A DNA stretch of 64,000 nucleotides from JAEZBP01 sp963832725 (GCA_963832725.1 CAWHVG010000001.1:1364001-1428000); one strand, 5' to 3'; positions 1-9,924 are shown, counted from the first letter of the stretch. The notes: generated by a model from the letters alone, not told the origin. A program made the numbers and translations.

Positions 1-1222
1 CCAGCGCCTCCGCCACCTCCCGTCCCTCGGCCGAAGGCGGGAGGATCCCGGGCCCGCCGACCGACTCCTCGAGGCGCAAGAAGGGCGCGCCGAGCAGGAG
101 GAGCAGCGCCGTCGTCAGCACCGTGATGCTGATCGGCGCCCGCATGACGAAGCGGGCCAGGCGCTGCCAGTGCCCGCGGCCGGCGGGAGGGCGAGCGCGG
201 CCGATGCGCAGCCACTCGATGCGCGAGCCGAGGGCGGCCAGTACGGCGGGCAAGAAGACGAGCGTCGCCACCAGCGCCATCGCCACCACCAGCAGCCCGG
301 CGATGGCCACGCTCCGCAAGAGCACGATCGGGAACGCCAACAGACCGAGCAGGCTGATGCCGACGATCAGCCCGGAGTAGGCGATCGTCCGCCCCGCCGT
401 GCCCAAACTCCGCTCCACCGCCGAGGAGACCGTGCAGCCCGCACGTAGCTCCTCGCGGAAGCGGCTGGTCAGGAAGAGCGAGTAGTCGATGGCGATGCCG
501 AGGCCGACGAACGAGACGATGTCGACCGCGAAGATCGACACCTCCGTGACGCCCGCCAAGAGACGAATCCAGCTCAGCGCCGCGCCCACCGCGAACGCGC
601 CGACCAAGAGCGGCACGGCGGCGGCGACGACGCCGCGGAAGAAGATCACCAGGAGCACGGCCACGATCGGCAGCGCGATCCACTCCCCGCGCTCGAGGTC
701 TCGCGCCGCCGCGCCCTGCGCCTGATCGTTGGACGGAACCGCGCCGCCCATCCGGGTCCGGAGGCCGGTCGGTCGGAGCGTCGGCTCGAGGCGCCGGTAC
801 GTCTCCTGCTGCTGCGCCGGGTCGCCCCTCAACGCGAACGTCACCAGGACGGCGTGACCGTCGCGCGAGACCAGCGCCGGTCCGGCCGAACCGTAGGGCG
901 AGGCGAGGTCTTCCACCTCGGGCGTGGCGGCCAGGCGCTCGAGCACCGGACGCACCCGGTCGCGGAACGCGGGGTCCCGATAGTTGGCGCTCGCGCTCGA
1001 GTACATGACCACGACGTCCGGCGATCGCTGGCCAAAGGTCTCTTCCAGGACGCGCGCGGCCTCGGCCGACTCGCTCCCCGGGTCCTCGAACCCGCCGGTG
1101 GTCAAGGTCGAGGTCGCACCGATCCCGTACGCCAGCGTGATCGCGATGAGAGCGAGGAACGCCACCGAGGTCGGCCACCGATGCCGATGGGCGAAGCGCG
1201 CGACGGGACGCAGCAGGTTCAT
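1..1222 (-). CDS. MMPL-family RND exporter, N-terminal part (cut by window edge)
   Basis: Reading leftwards from an ATG at 1222, about 407 residues run off the window without a stop. The N-terminus has one membrane helix (SVAFLALIAITLAYGI) followed by a large periplasmic-type loop (GGFEDPGSESAEA, near residues 42-54). A block of helices then follows around residues 180-335, including LPIVAVLLVIFF and the family-typical VSFVGLGIAIDYSLFL. This order (TM1, soluble domain, five or six helices with an acidic GxxIDY motif) is that of MMPL/RND proton-driven exporters of lipids or hydrophobic compounds. A helix near residue 365 begins the second half, which lies outside the window. The substrate cannot be told. 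No frame break is seen in the visible part. The start is chosen because the first helix follows it directly. Confidence 0.85.
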   Translation of the reverse strand, partial: MNLLRPVARFAHRHRWPTSVAFLALIAITLAYGIGATSTLTTGGFEDPGSESAEAARVLEETFGQRSPDVVVMYSSASANYRDPAFRDRVRPVLERLAATPEVEDLASPYGSAGPALVSRDGHAVLVTFALRGDPAQQQETYRRLEPTLRPTGLRTRMGGAVPSNDQAQGAAARDLERGEWIALPIVAVLLVIFFRGVVAAAVPLLVGAFAVGAALSWIRLLAGVTEVSIFAVDIVSFVGLGIAIDYSLFLTSRFREELRAGCTVSSAVERSLGTAGRTIAYSGLIVGISLLGLLAFPIVLLRSVAIAGLLVVAMALVATLVFLPAVLAALGSRIEWLRIGRARPPAGRGHWQRLARFVMRAPISITVLTTALLLLLGAPFLRLEESVGGPGILPPSAEGREVAEAL

Positions 1223-1681
1223 GGATGCCGCCAATGCAAAGCGAGCGCCCGCGCCCCGGCGCGAAGCGCGTCACGGGCCGCGAGCGTGGCGCGCAGCCAC
1301 GAGCGTGGGCGACAGCCACGATCGCGGGGCGCGGGCACCATCACGGCCGGGCCGGCCGGCGCCAGCTCGAGAGCCGCGCAACGCGGGACATCCCGGCGGA
1401 CAGCGCCCCTCTGGACATCGACGCAGCACGACCCGCGACATCGCGGGAGCCCGACCCACCGAACCGCGAGCGGCGATCGCGCACGGGGAGCCTGGCGACG
1501 TGCCATCCGTACCTTCCCGTACCGTCCGCCCGGCCGCCGAGTGACGGGGCGCGACCCGCGAGATCGCCGCTGCCGCTGACCTCCGACGCGCCGGACCGCC
1601 AGCGTCGAGCGCGCACGGGAAGCCTGGCGGTATGCTGCCCATACCTCTCCGAACCCGTCCCGCCGGAAAGCGCCGCACGAC
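1223..1681. other. Intergenic, short degenerate repeats, no gene seen
   Basis: About 460 bases between the exporter and the lipoprotein gene. No reading frame here has convincing protein character. Near 1265-1330 a roughly 21-base unit recurs around CACGAGCGTGGGCGACAGCC. A second imperfect duplication links about 1469-1515 and 1602-1650, both carrying GCGCACGGGRAGCCTGGCG. The latter copy lies close upstream of the next gene and contains TATGCT, a possible -10 element. Confidence 0.5.
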
Positions 1682-2695
1682 GTGTCCCTCCTCCACAGCG
1701 TCACCCGCCACATCCGGACACGCGCCGCGCTCCGGTGGGTGTGGGCGCCTTTGCTCCTCGTGGCGTGTGGAACGGGGCACGCCGCAGCCTCCCGACCCAC
1801 CGAGCCGACAACCGCTCGCTCCGCGCCGGCGCCGCAGAGGCCGGGCCCGGGATCGCACCCCCTCGAGGGGCTCTCGTGGGCGACCGCGCGGCCTCCGGCG
1901 CCGCCCCCCGCGCCCGCCCATTCGCAGCTCGGAGGCCCCCGCGCTCGGCTCCCGATGAGCGAGGACGAGTACTACTCCCCCGAGCACCTGCGGACCCGTG
2001 CCGCGCTGCGAGCGCTTCGCCCCTGCATCTCCGGGCGCCCCTGCGACATCTGCACGACTCAGCTCGCCCCGGGCCGCACCATGAGCCTGGCGACGGTGCC
2101 CGGAGCGACGAGCGGTTCGACCGAACACGGCCTCGTCCCGCTCGGCTACCTGTACGACGTGCTCGTGGACGCGCAGGGCCACGTCCTCTACTACGACGCT
2201 GGCGCCGGCCCCGTCGTCTGCAGCCGAGACAGCGACGCCGCGCGGGCGTTGGTCGGCTACTGGCAGACCGAGACCGGACCGAATCCCGGTGCGATGGGCA
2301 CGGACTTCGCGCCCCGCTCCGCCCTCTGGCTGCGCGCCGACGGCACCTACGTCCGCGGTCGATCCGGCTGGACCATGGAGGTCGGCGCATGGGTCACATC
2401 CGAAAGCGGGATCGTCCTCCGCCCCACCCTGCGCTTGCGGAACAGCGGAGGACAGGCCGGGGGGGAGAGCGACCGGCACGAGACGCAGCAGTCGACCCCG
2501 AGCTGCGAAGCGGAGCGACCCGCCCATCCGCTCGTCGAAATCCGAATTCAGACCTGTCCGGCCGGATCGAGTGGCCAGCACGTTCCCTGCCGGCGCTTCG
2601 ACGACGAGGCGCTGTATCGCGTCACCGACGCGGCAGAGATGGACGAAGACTTCTATCGCCGCGGATGCACCGGCGACTGGACCCCGCCGCGCTGA
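1682..2695 (+). CDS. Lipoprotein of unknown function
   Basis: A 337-residue protein starting at GTG 1682. The N-terminus is a lipoprotein signal: basic residues, a hydrophobic stretch (WVWAPLLLVAC) and a lipobox with Cys near residue 29. A Pro/Ala-rich linker of about 60 residues follows. The folded part (from about residue 90) has several Cys (RPCISGRPCDICTTQL and others) that could form disulphides, and segments such as GYLYDVLVDAQGHVLYYD that suggest a beta-rich exported domain. I recognise no family. It ends 31 bases before the convergent end of the ATP-grasp gene at 2726. The frame is intact. The weak ribosome-binding site makes the exact start uncertain. Confidence 0.65.
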   Translation: MSLLHSVTRHIRTRAALRWVWAPLLLVACGTGHAAASRPTEPTTARSAPAPQRPGPGSHPLEGLSWATARPPAPPPAPAHSQLGGPRARLPMSEDEYYSPEHLRTRAALRALRPCISGRPCDICTTQLAPGRTMSLATVPGATSGSTEHGLVPLGYLYDVLVDAQGHVLYYDAGAGPVVCSRDSDAARALVGYWQTETGPNPGAMGTDFAPRSALWLRADGTYVRGRSGWTMEVGAWVTSESGIVLRPTLRLRNSGGQAGGESDRHETQQSTPSCEAERPAHPLVEIRIQTCPAGSSGQHVPCRRFDDEALYRVTDAAEMDEDFYRRGCTGDWTPPR

Positions 2696-2725
2696 ATCCC
2701 CGCGCCGCTGAAATCTCCGCGCACG

Positions 2726-3943
2726 CTACTCCGCGTAGAGCGTGACGTCGGTGGCAGCGGCGAAGGACATGCGCTTCGCCTCGTCCCAATCGGGATGGCG
2801 GACCGTGATCCAGCCGTCGCTCAGGAGCGTCTGCGTCCAGTCCCGCCGTGGCGTCCCGGGCCGCGAGAGATCCTCCTCCACCACCCAACGGCCGAAGCGC
2901 TGCATGTAGCTCCGCAGCCCCTGGATGCGCGTGATCCGACCCTGACCGATGGCCCGCTTGAAGATGATCCCGCAGTTGTACTTGCGCTCGGTGGGCGCCT
3001 CGAAGCTCCTCCAGCAGGCCACTCGGGCCCACTCGCGGAAGAGGTCGATGTCGCCGGTGAAGTTCATCTGATCGACGATGCGACCACCTCCCGGACGGCA
3101 CCCGATCTCGCCGAAGACCGCCTCGCCCTTGGGCGTGTAGAACCACTCCATGTGGGTGAAGCCGTCGCCCATCCCGAGCGCGCTCAGCACCTCTCGCCCG
3201 AGCGCGATGCCCTTCTGCGTCTTCGGCTGAGCGAGGTCGCGCACCGTGATGATCACCGGGCTGATCCACTCCTCGCTCCGGGCCTCGATCGGCTTGGGCA
3301 GATAGTGCGCGACGTTCTCGTAGCGCGGCTTTCCGTCCACCGACACGGTGTCGTAGGTGAGCTCCTCGCCGGTGATGTACTCCTCGACGCTGGCCTCGGT
3401 GACGCGCTGGGTGCGGGTCAGCACCGCCTTCAACCCGGCGGCGTCGTCGGCGCGATAGGTGTCGGCGCTCCCGGCGCCCGCGATGGGCTTGAACACGAGC
3501 GGGTAGCCGATGCGCTCCGCCGCCTCCCACACCTCCTCGGCCGTCGTCACCCGCGCCGAGCGGGGCACCCTGAGCCCGGCCGCGGCCACCCGCTCCTTCA
3601 TGAGCTGCTTGTCGCGGAAGCCCCGCACCGTGTCGACGCTCATGCCGGGCATGCCCCAGCGCTCGCGCAGCCGCGCCGCCAGGATCACCAGCGGCTCCCA
3701 GTTCGCGAGCACGCGATCGACGGAGCGCCCGCGCAGCCACGCGCTGACCCGATCCATCACGTCGTCCTCGTCCATGATCCGCGGGACGGCGAGGTAGTCC
3801 TTCAGGTAGGGCTTCACGCTCGCCGGCAGCATCTGCCGCGGCGTATCGCCGACGCCGTACACCTCGGCCCCGACCTCGGCCAGGCCGCGGGTGTACTGCT
3901 GCATCTCGGGGGGATAGGTGGGGGAGAAGAAGACGACGCGCAT
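2726..3943 (-). CDS. ATP-grasp ligase (paralogue A)
   Basis: About 405 residues starting at MRVVFFSPTYPPEMQQ. An ATG seven codons upstream is possible but less likely. It has a preATP-grasp N-terminal domain (residues about 1-110) and the ATP-grasp core: FRDKQLMKERVAAAG, YPLVFKPIAGAGSADT with the nucleotide-binding Lys, a VEEYITGEE hinge, and metal-binding residues in THMEWF and GEIGCRPGGG. Such enzymes activate a carboxylate as acyl phosphate and join it to an amine or thiol. The substrate is unknown. It is clearly paralogous to the genes at 4057 and 10502, which share RDKxxMK, HYLP/HYYP, THMEWF and the Arg-Pro motif. It is divergent from the 4057 gene across 113 bases. The frame is intact. 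Confidence 0.85.
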   Translation of the reverse strand: MRVVFFSPTYPPEMQQYTRGLAEVGAEVYGVGDTPRQMLPASVKPYLKDYLAVPRIMDEDDVMDRVSAWLRGRSVDRVLANWEPLVILAARLRERWGMPGMSVDTVRGFRDKQLMKERVAAAGLRVPRSARVTTAEEVWEAAERIGYPLVFKPIAGAGSADTYRADDAAGLKAVLTRTQRVTEASVEEYITGEELTYDTVSVDGKPRYENVAHYLPKPIEARSEEWISPVIITVRDLAQPKTQKGIALGREVLSALGMGDGFTHMEWFYTPKGEAVFGEIGCRPGGGRIVDQMNFTGDIDLFREWARVACWRSFEAPTERKYNCGIIFKRAIGQGRITRIQGLRSYMQRFGRWVVEEDLSRPGTPRRDWTQTLLSDGWITVRHPDWDEAKRMSFAAATDVTLYAE

Positions 3944-4039
3944 GTGGATGGCGAACGCTATCACCGCCTCCGGCCCGCCGGGGAGAGTCTCCGTGCAGCA
4001 GGCCGTGCGATTGTTGCCCCGCGCCGCTCGGGCTCGCGG

Positions 4040-4045
4040 TAGGAT
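4040..4045 (+). promoter_or_regulatory. Possible -10 element upstream of ATP-grasp gene B
   Basis: TAGGAT within CGGTAGGATCAGCC lies 11 bases before the ATG at 4057. The same GGTAGGAT octamer lies 14 bases before the ATG of the paralogue at 10502. No clear -35 box is seen at either site, so this is a weak call based on the shared position. Confidence 0.25.
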
Positions 4046-4056
4046 CAGCCCCTTCC

Positions 4057-5271
4057 ATGCGCCCCGTCGTTTTTGCCGCGCCCTTCCCCCTCGAGACCAC
4101 CATGCGCTTCGCGCGCGCCGCCGCCCGCCTGCCGGGCGTCGCGCTGCTCGGCGTCGTGCAGGAAGAGCCGAGAGGCCTCGACCGCCGCGTCTTCGCCGAC
4201 GTCGTCCGCGTGACGGACGGCCTGTCGGCGCGCGACCTCATCGAGGCCGTCGGCGTGCTCCGGCAGCGGCACGGCCAGCCGCACCGCATCGTCGGCGTGC
4301 TCGAGCCGCTCCAGGTCCAGATCGCCATGGCCCGCGCCCACTTCGGCGTACCGGGCACCGATCCGGACACGGCCGATCTCTTCCGCGACAAGGCGCGGAT
4401 GAAGGTTCGCCTGCGCGACGCCGGCCTGCCCGTCGCGCACCACCGGCTGCTCACCTCGGAGCGCGACGCGGACGACTTCGTCCGCGAGGTCGGCTTCCCC
4501 ATGGTGCTCAAGCCGCCGGCCGGGATGGGCGCCAAGGCCACCTTCCGCGTGCGCTCGCTGGACGAGCTGCGCCGGGCCGTGGCCGGCATGCGCGCGAGCC
4601 GAGACAACCCCGTGCTCGCCGAGGAATTCCTCCTGGGCCAAGAGGGCAGCTTCGACACCATCACCGTCGGCGGCGCCCCGCGGGTCGCGTCCATCTCCCA
4701 CTACCTCCCGACGCCGCTCGAGGTCCTCGAGAACCCGTGGGTCCAGTGGTGCTGCCTGCTCCCGCGCTCCGTCGACGGCGCCGAGTACACCGAGGTGAAG
4801 CGGGTCGGCGTGCGCGCCATCGAAGCGCTCGGCCTGCGAGACGGCTTCACCCACATGGAGTGGTTCCGTCGCCAGGACGGCTCGATCGCCATCGGGGAGA
4901 TCGCGCAGCGGCCGCCGGGCGCGAACATCACCCGCATGATCGGCCTCGCCTACGACATCGACCCCTACGTCGCGTGGGCCCGGGCGGTGATCGACGGCGC
5001 GTTCGACGGCCCCTGGGAGCGGCGCTGGTCGGTCGGCTGCGCGTTCCTGCGCGGGATGGGCCGCGGCCGCGTGGCGCGCCTCGACGGAGTGGACGAAGCC
5101 AACCAACGCGTCCGCCGCTTCGTCGAAGAGGCCAAGCTCCCGACCATCGGCGCGCCCAAGAGCGACAGCTACGAGGGCGACGGCTACGCCATCGTGCGCG
5201 ACCGGGACACCGACCTCGTGCGCGCCGCGTTGAAGACCATCATCGAGACCGTGCGCGTGCAGTACGCATGA
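4057..5271 (+). CDS. ATP-grasp ligase (paralogue B)
   Basis: A 404-residue protein. It has a Rossmann-like N-terminal domain (MRPVVFAAPFPLETT onward) and the ATP-grasp core: LFRDKARMKVRLRDAGLPV (residues about 108-126), FPMVLKPPAGMGAKATF with the nucleotide Lys, AEEFLLGQEGSFDT, and the metal ligands in THMEWF and GEIAQRPPGANI. It is expected to catalyse ATP-dependent amide or peptide-bond formation; the substrate is not determinable. It is paralogous to the genes at 2726 (divergent partner) and 10502. The last 15 codons are repeated imperfectly just after the stop codon (5315-5361). The frame is intact. glgA follows 261 bases later on the same strand. Confidence 0.85.
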   Translation: MRPVVFAAPFPLETTMRFARAAARLPGVALLGVVQEEPRGLDRRVFADVVRVTDGLSARDLIEAVGVLRQRHGQPHRIVGVLEPLQVQIAMARAHFGVPGTDPDTADLFRDKARMKVRLRDAGLPVAHHRLLTSERDADDFVREVGFPMVLKPPAGMGAKATFRVRSLDELRRAVAGMRASRDNPVLAEEFLLGQEGSFDTITVGGAPRVASISHYLPTPLEVLENPWVQWCCLLPRSVDGAEYTEVKRVGVRAIEALGLRDGFTHMEWFRRQDGSIAIGEIAQRPPGANITRMIGLAYDIDPYVAWARAVIDGAFDGPWERRWSVGCAFLRGMGRGRVARLDGVDEANQRVRRFVEEAKLPTIGAPKSDSYEGDGYAIVRDRDTDLVRAALKTIIETVRVQYA

Positions 5272-5314
5272 ACGAGCGAAGAGTCACCGCGGACCTCTCG
5301 GCCCGAGCGGGGCA

Positions 5315-5361
5315 GGCGGCGCTGACGACCATCCTCGAGACCGAGCGCGCGCAGCACGCAT
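5315..5361 (+). repeat. Degenerate copy of the 3' end of ATP-grasp gene B
   Basis: Bases 5223-5269, which encode AALKTIIETVRVQYA at the end of the ligase gene, reappear at 5315-5361 as a frame reading AALTTILETERAQHA. The match is roughly 80 percent. The copy lies about 90 bases downstream, after the stop codon. The rest of 5272-5532 shows no gene; GAGGAG near 5517 serves glgA. Confidence 0.7.
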
Positions 5362-5532
5362 ACGCGACCGAATCGTCGCCGCCGCGGGCTCGTCCGGAGG
5401 GTCCGCCCGCCGGCATGGGCACGAACCTTCGCCGGCGCCGCCCGCGCGTCCGGCGAGCGCCGCCAACTCGAACCCACACCCAGAACCAAACGTTGATTTG
5501 CGGCGCCTGACCGCGAGGAGAATCCCGAACCG

Positions 5533-6972
5533 ATGCGCGTGCTCTTCGTCTCGTCCGAGGTCGCCCCCTTCGCCAAGACCGGCGGGCTGGGCGACGTCTC
5601 CTCGGCGCTCCCGAAAGCGCTGCGCGCCCAGGGCCACGACGTCCGCGTCGTGCTCCCCTACTACCGGCGCGTGCGCGAAGGCGGCCACGCCGTAGAGCCG
5701 ATCATCCCGCCGCTCGAGACCCAGCTCGGCCCCCGCCGTTTCCGCTTCGCCACCCTGCAATCGACGCTCCCGGGCACCGACGTCCCGGTCTACTTCGTCC
5801 ACTGCCCGCCCCTCTACGACCGGCCCGGCATCTACACCCAGGACGGCGACGAGCACATCCGCTTCGCCTTCCTCGGCATGGCCGCGCTCCGCATCGCCCA
5901 GCAGCTCCGCTTCGCGCCCGACATCGTCCACGCCAACGACTGGCCGACCGCGCTCGTCCCGCTGGCGCTCCGCACCACCTTCGCCTGGGACCGCCTCTTC
6001 GCGTCCACGAAGACCGTGCTGACCATCCACAACATCGGCCACCAGGGGACATTCGGCGCCGACGTCCTGGCCGACATCGGGCTCGAAGAAGCGCGCGACC
6101 ACTTCCATCAAGACCAATTGAACGAGGGCCGCCTCTCGTTTCTCTTGAGCGGCATCCTCTACGCGAACGCCATCACCACCGTCAGCCCGACCTACGCGCG
6201 GGAGATCACCACCCCCGAGCACGGCGTCGGCCTCGACCCCTTCCTCCGAGCGCGGCGCGACGTCCTCTTCGGCATCCTGAACGGCATCGACGAGAGTGAA
6301 TGGAGCCCGACGCGCGACCCGCTCTTGCCCTTCCACTACTCGGCGGACGACCTCACCGGCAAAGAGCAGAACAAACAATATCTATTGCGCAGCCTGGGCC
6401 TCCCCTACCGGCCCGGCGTCCCCCTCTTCGGCATCGTCTCGCGGCTGGCCTGGCAGAAAGGCTTCGACCTCTGCTTCGACGTCCTGCCGGCGCTCCTCTC
6501 GCAGCGAGACGCCCAGCTCGTCGTGCTCGGCAGCGGCGAGCCCAAGTACGAAGAGCTCTTCGGTCATTTGTCGCGGTTGGCGCCGCACAAAGTCGCTTTC
6601 CGGAACACCTTCAGCGAGCCGCTCGCGCACCTCATCGAAGCGGGCAGCGACATGTTCCTCATGCCCTCGCGCTACGAGCCCTGCGGCCTGAACCAGCTCT
6701 ACAGCCTGGCCTACGGCACCGCGCCCATCGTCCACAAGACCGGCGGCCTGGCCGACACCGTCCACCTCTTTGACGGCCGCCGCGGCAACGGCTTCGTCTT
6801 CGACCACTTCGACGCCCGCGGCTTCACCTGGGCCATCCGCTACGCCCTCGAACAATGGGGCGACCGCAGCGCCTGGCGCCGCCTGCAACAGAACGGCATG
6901 CGCGAAGACCTCAGCTGGCAAAGGCGCGTCCGCGAGTACGAGACGCTCTACGCGGACATCGCCCCGGGCTGA
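5533..6972 (+). CDS. glgA: Glycogen synthase
   Basis: 479 residues, the usual length for bacterial GT5 glycogen synthases, which transfer glucose from ADP-glucose to the end of an alpha-1,4-glucan. Diagnostic residues are visible: KTGGLGD at about 15-21 (ADP-glucose phosphate binding), HANDWPTAL, a conserved TIHNIGHQG, the second-domain start LFGIVSRLAWQKGFDL, and the catalytic-loop region PSRYEPCGLNQLYSLAYGT with KTGGLADTV after it. A GAGGAG ribosome-binding site precedes the ATG at a good distance. The frame is intact. It sits between ATP-grasp genes, but nothing in the sequence shows a functional link. No other glg gene is in the window. Confidence 0.95.
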   Translation: MRVLFVSSEVAPFAKTGGLGDVSSALPKALRAQGHDVRVVLPYYRRVREGGHAVEPIIPPLETQLGPRRFRFATLQSTLPGTDVPVYFVHCPPLYDRPGIYTQDGDEHIRFAFLGMAALRIAQQLRFAPDIVHANDWPTALVPLALRTTFAWDRLFASTKTVLTIHNIGHQGTFGADVLADIGLEEARDHFHQDQLNEGRLSFLLSGILYANAITTVSPTYAREITTPEHGVGLDPFLRARRDVLFGILNGIDESEWSPTRDPLLPFHYSADDLTGKEQNKQYLLRSLGLPYRPGVPLFGIVSRLAWQKGFDLCFDVLPALLSQRDAQLVVLGSGEPKYEELFGHLSRLAPHKVAFRNTFSEPLAHLIEAGSDMFLMPSRYEPCGLNQLYSLAYGTAPIVHKTGGLADTVHLFDGRRGNGFVFDHFDARGFTWAIRYALEQWGDRSAWRRLQQNGMREDLSWQRRVREYETLYADIAPG

Positions 6973-7128
6973 TCCAAAGGGGCGGTCCCCACGGCGGGGG
7001 GCTCTCTGCACACGCCGCGCTCGCTGGCTGGACACCTGGGGCGGTGGGGACGCCGCGAGAGCGCCATCTCGATCGCAGGCTGGTTCGGCCCCGCGCACCT
7101 GGGTCGGTTCGCCCGGCGACGCCGGACC

Positions 7129-7840
7129 TCACGGGCAGGGCTGGATGCAGTGCGGTCTGGCGTCCCGGTCGAGCTCGCAGATCGCGCCTCCCGTGCACGC
7201 GGGCTCGTCCCCGCAGTAGCACGGTTGACCGCTCGCAGTCTCGTCGCATCGAGTCGCCCAACCGCACTCGTTGCCGTCCGCCGAGACGGGGGACGCAAGC
7301 GCGAACGAGTCGACCCCGAAGCTCTGTTGTGCGACGTGCAAGCACCACTCGTAGCGCGGCACAATCGAGGTGTCGTACTCCTGAATCGGCCAGGTGGCCG
7401 CGGCACCGCTCGGAGCGCAGGTATCCGGCAGGTCACCGAGGTGGCCGTTGGGCGACACGCACTGCGCCGTTCCGTCCGCGCGAATCTCGCAGATTTGGCC
7501 GCCCGTGCAGGCTGGGCTGGAACCGCAGTGGCAGGCGGAGGCATCCGCTGGCGTGAGGCCGCAGGAGTCCGCCCACGCGCACTCGCCGTCGTGGCCGGGG
7601 ACGCACGCCCCCACCGCGTCGGCGTCGACCCCGAAGCGAGTCCGCGCGGCCCCGACGTAAGGAGACAGGCCCCGGACGGGCGAGCCCGTCTGAGGACGCA
7701 GCTGTAGGGAACGGACCAGGAATCCGGGATGCTGACGGTCGCTGCGTCGGCCTCCGCCGGAGTGAGAATGACTCGGGATCACAACCGGACACTGCGAGCG
7801 CGGCGAGGCAAGCGAACAATCCCACGTGTGTCGAAGCCAT
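7129..7840 (-). CDS. Cys-rich lipoprotein with two repeated modules (frame broken)
   Basis: The N-terminus at 7840 reads MASTHVGLFACLAALAVSGC, a lipoprotein signal with lipobox SGC. Continuing the protein needs two frame changes, near 7790 and near 7698. After these it reads two related modules: one with FGVDADAVG, ECAWADSCGL and CTGGQICEI, the other with FGVDSFALA, ECGWATRCDE and CTGGAICEL, ending QPCP. The second module is a clear diverged copy of the first, with matching Cys positions that suggest disulphide-bonded exported domains. The family is unknown. I treat it as a gene with sequence errors because both halves keep coherent protein character, but true decay cannot be excluded. It converges on glgA. 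Confidence 0.55.
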
Positions 7841-7891
7841 GACTCAGCCTACCACCGGATGCCGGACTCGACGACGGGCCGACGTCGACGC

Positions 7892-8669
7892 TCAGCTCTG
7901 GGGCGCCGGGTCCGCGCCTCCGCCGCTGGTCTGCCGGGGTCGCCCGTAGAGCGCGTTCAGCTCGAACGCGGCGGCGATGGCGGGCTTGCCCAGCGCCTTG
8001 GCCGCCGCGCGTCCGGCGCGACGCGCGCGGCGCACCAGATCGATGAGGATGCCGTCGAGGAGATCGAGCTTCTCCGTCTCGGCCGGCGTCCCCGGCTTGC
8101 CCGGCCGGACCTCCTCCGCGCTTCGCAGGGCGGCGGTCGCCGCGTCGATGTCGGCCAGGATCGCCGGACCGCCGCGGTCGGACGAGGCGGCGACGACGGG
8201 GTCGAGCGAGAGCGTGGCGCGCATCCGGTCGAGCTGAGCGCGCAGCGCCTGCGAGTCGCTGCCCACGCTGCTCACGGCGGCGAGGGTGATGTCGATGGCC
8301 TTGACCGTTTCCTCTTGGTCGCCGGCCTCCGCCAGATCGGTGCGCGCGCTGCGGAGGAGGGTGTCGGCCTCGCGGCGCGCCTCCTTGCCGAGCTTCATGG
8401 CCTTGCCGTAGCCGACCGTCGCCGATTCGGACCTCGGCCTTCGCCGCGCCGCGCTGGGTGCCGGCCTCGAGCTGGGCGGCGATGCCGTCCTTCAGGCGTT
8501 GGGCGTCGCGTGCGCCGAAGCCGCGCCGGGCTATCTCGGCGCCGTAGGCCTCCACCGCTCGCTCCGTGTCGTCGGCCTGGTCGAGCACCAGCTCCGATCC
8601 GTACTGGCGGCCCACACGAATGTACTTGTCGCGCTGCTCGGGCGCGATGGCTTCGAGATCAAGGGGCAT
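7892..8669 (-). CDS. Helical protein of unknown function (one frame break)
   Basis: Starts at ATG 8669 (MPLDLEAIAPEQRDKYIRVG) behind a good GGAGGG site. The first about 78 residues are in one frame. Removing one base near 8435, at GTCCGAATCGG, joins it to the frame that continues SESATVGYGKAMKLGKEARR and runs to 7892. The result is about 258 residues, Ala/Leu/Arg/Glu-rich and predicted almost entirely alpha-helical. It has no signal peptide, membrane segment or recognisable motif. The C-terminus is RPRQTSGGGADPAPQS. Function is unknown. The single-base repair fits the pattern across the window. Confidence 0.6.
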
Positions 8670-9162
8670 CTCGGTGTCCCTCCCTTCGCGATCCACCCTA
8701 TCAAACGACCATCGCCTCACACAACCATATCTCTTGAGGGTCGCGAGCGGACGCGCTGCGGGCGCGCCCGACATGCGCTTCGCGGCCATGGTCAACGCGA
8801 CGACCCATGCAGAGGCGACCGGGGCGACGACGGAGCCGCCCGGAGCTTCCGTGGGAAGCACGCATCATCACGCGGTCGTCGACGCGCGTCTCGCATCGTT
8901 CACGCGACGGCGCCCGGGACGAGTCATCACCTCGACTCTCGTTCCGACTGGCACACCCATCGGCCCACCGACCAGCGTCCTGGCGAGCACCCACGGCATC
9001 ACGAAAGAGCGCTCTCACCGAACCGCGCTCTGCCTCCGACGCCCCGGCAGGGCTCGGGCTCTCCCGGCGAGCATCACCAGCCAACCGGCAAGCACCGATT
9101 GCCTCGCCGAATCCACCCTCGCCGAACCGAGCTCCGCGACCGACGCCCCGGCACGCGCTCAT

Positions 9163-9840
9163 GACCTCCCGGCGAACATGACCGGCGTCCCTGCGAGCGC
9201 ACCCGGCCTCCCGGCAAGCACCATCGCTCGCCCGGCGAGCGGCCGACCCTTCGCCGAGATCCACCCGCGCCGTCCCGAGCTGCGATCCCCACCTCCCGGC
9301 ACGCGCTCATGACCTCCCGGCGAACATGACCGGCGTCCCTGCGAGCGCACCCGGCCTCCCGGCAAGCCCCATCGACGCCCCGGCGAGCGGCCAACCCATC
9401 CCCGAGATTCCACCCCCGCCCCCCCGAGCTGCGATCCCCACGCCCCGGCACGCGCTCGTGACCTCCCGGCAAACATCGGCGTCGTCCCTGCGAGCGCACC
9501 CGGCCTCCCGGCAAGCCCCATCGCCGCCCCGGCAAACGGCCAACCCATCGCCGAGATCCACCCCCGCCCCCCCGAGCTGCGATCCCCACGCCCCGGCACG
9601 CGCTCGTGACCTCCCGGCAAACATCGGCGTCGTCCCTGCGAGCGCACCCGGCCTCCCGGCAAGCCCCATCGCCGCCCCGGCAAACGGCCAACCCATCGCC
9701 GAGATCCACCCCCGCCCCCCGAGCTGCGATCCCCACCTCCCGTCACGCGCTCGTGACCTCCCGGCAAACATCGGCGGCGTCCCTGCGAGCGCACCCGGCC
9801 TCCCGGCAAGCCCCATCGCCGCCCCGGAAAGCACCGCGGG
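9163..9840. repeat. 148-bp higher-order repeat units within the satellite
   Basis: The phrase GACCTCCCGGCRAACAT starts at 9163, 9311, 9460, 9608 and 9755, giving spacings of 148, 149, 148 and 147. Each unit equals seven 21-base monomers plus about one base. The middle copies (9460 and 9608) are nearly identical, while the first and last are more diverged. Small length differences sit in C-runs near 9560 and 9710. Confidence 0.85.
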
Positions 9841-9924
9841 CCTCCCTGCAAGCATCGCCGACCTCCCTGCAAGCATCGCCGACCTCCCTGCAAGCATCGC
9901 CGACCTCCCTGCAAGCACCGCAAT
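9841..9924. repeat. Four tandem 21-bp units
   Basis: Units start at 9841, 9862, 9883 and 9904. The first three are identical (CCTCCCTGCAAGCATCGCCG plus A) and the fourth differs at its end. This is the youngest-looking part of the satellite. Confidence 0.9.
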
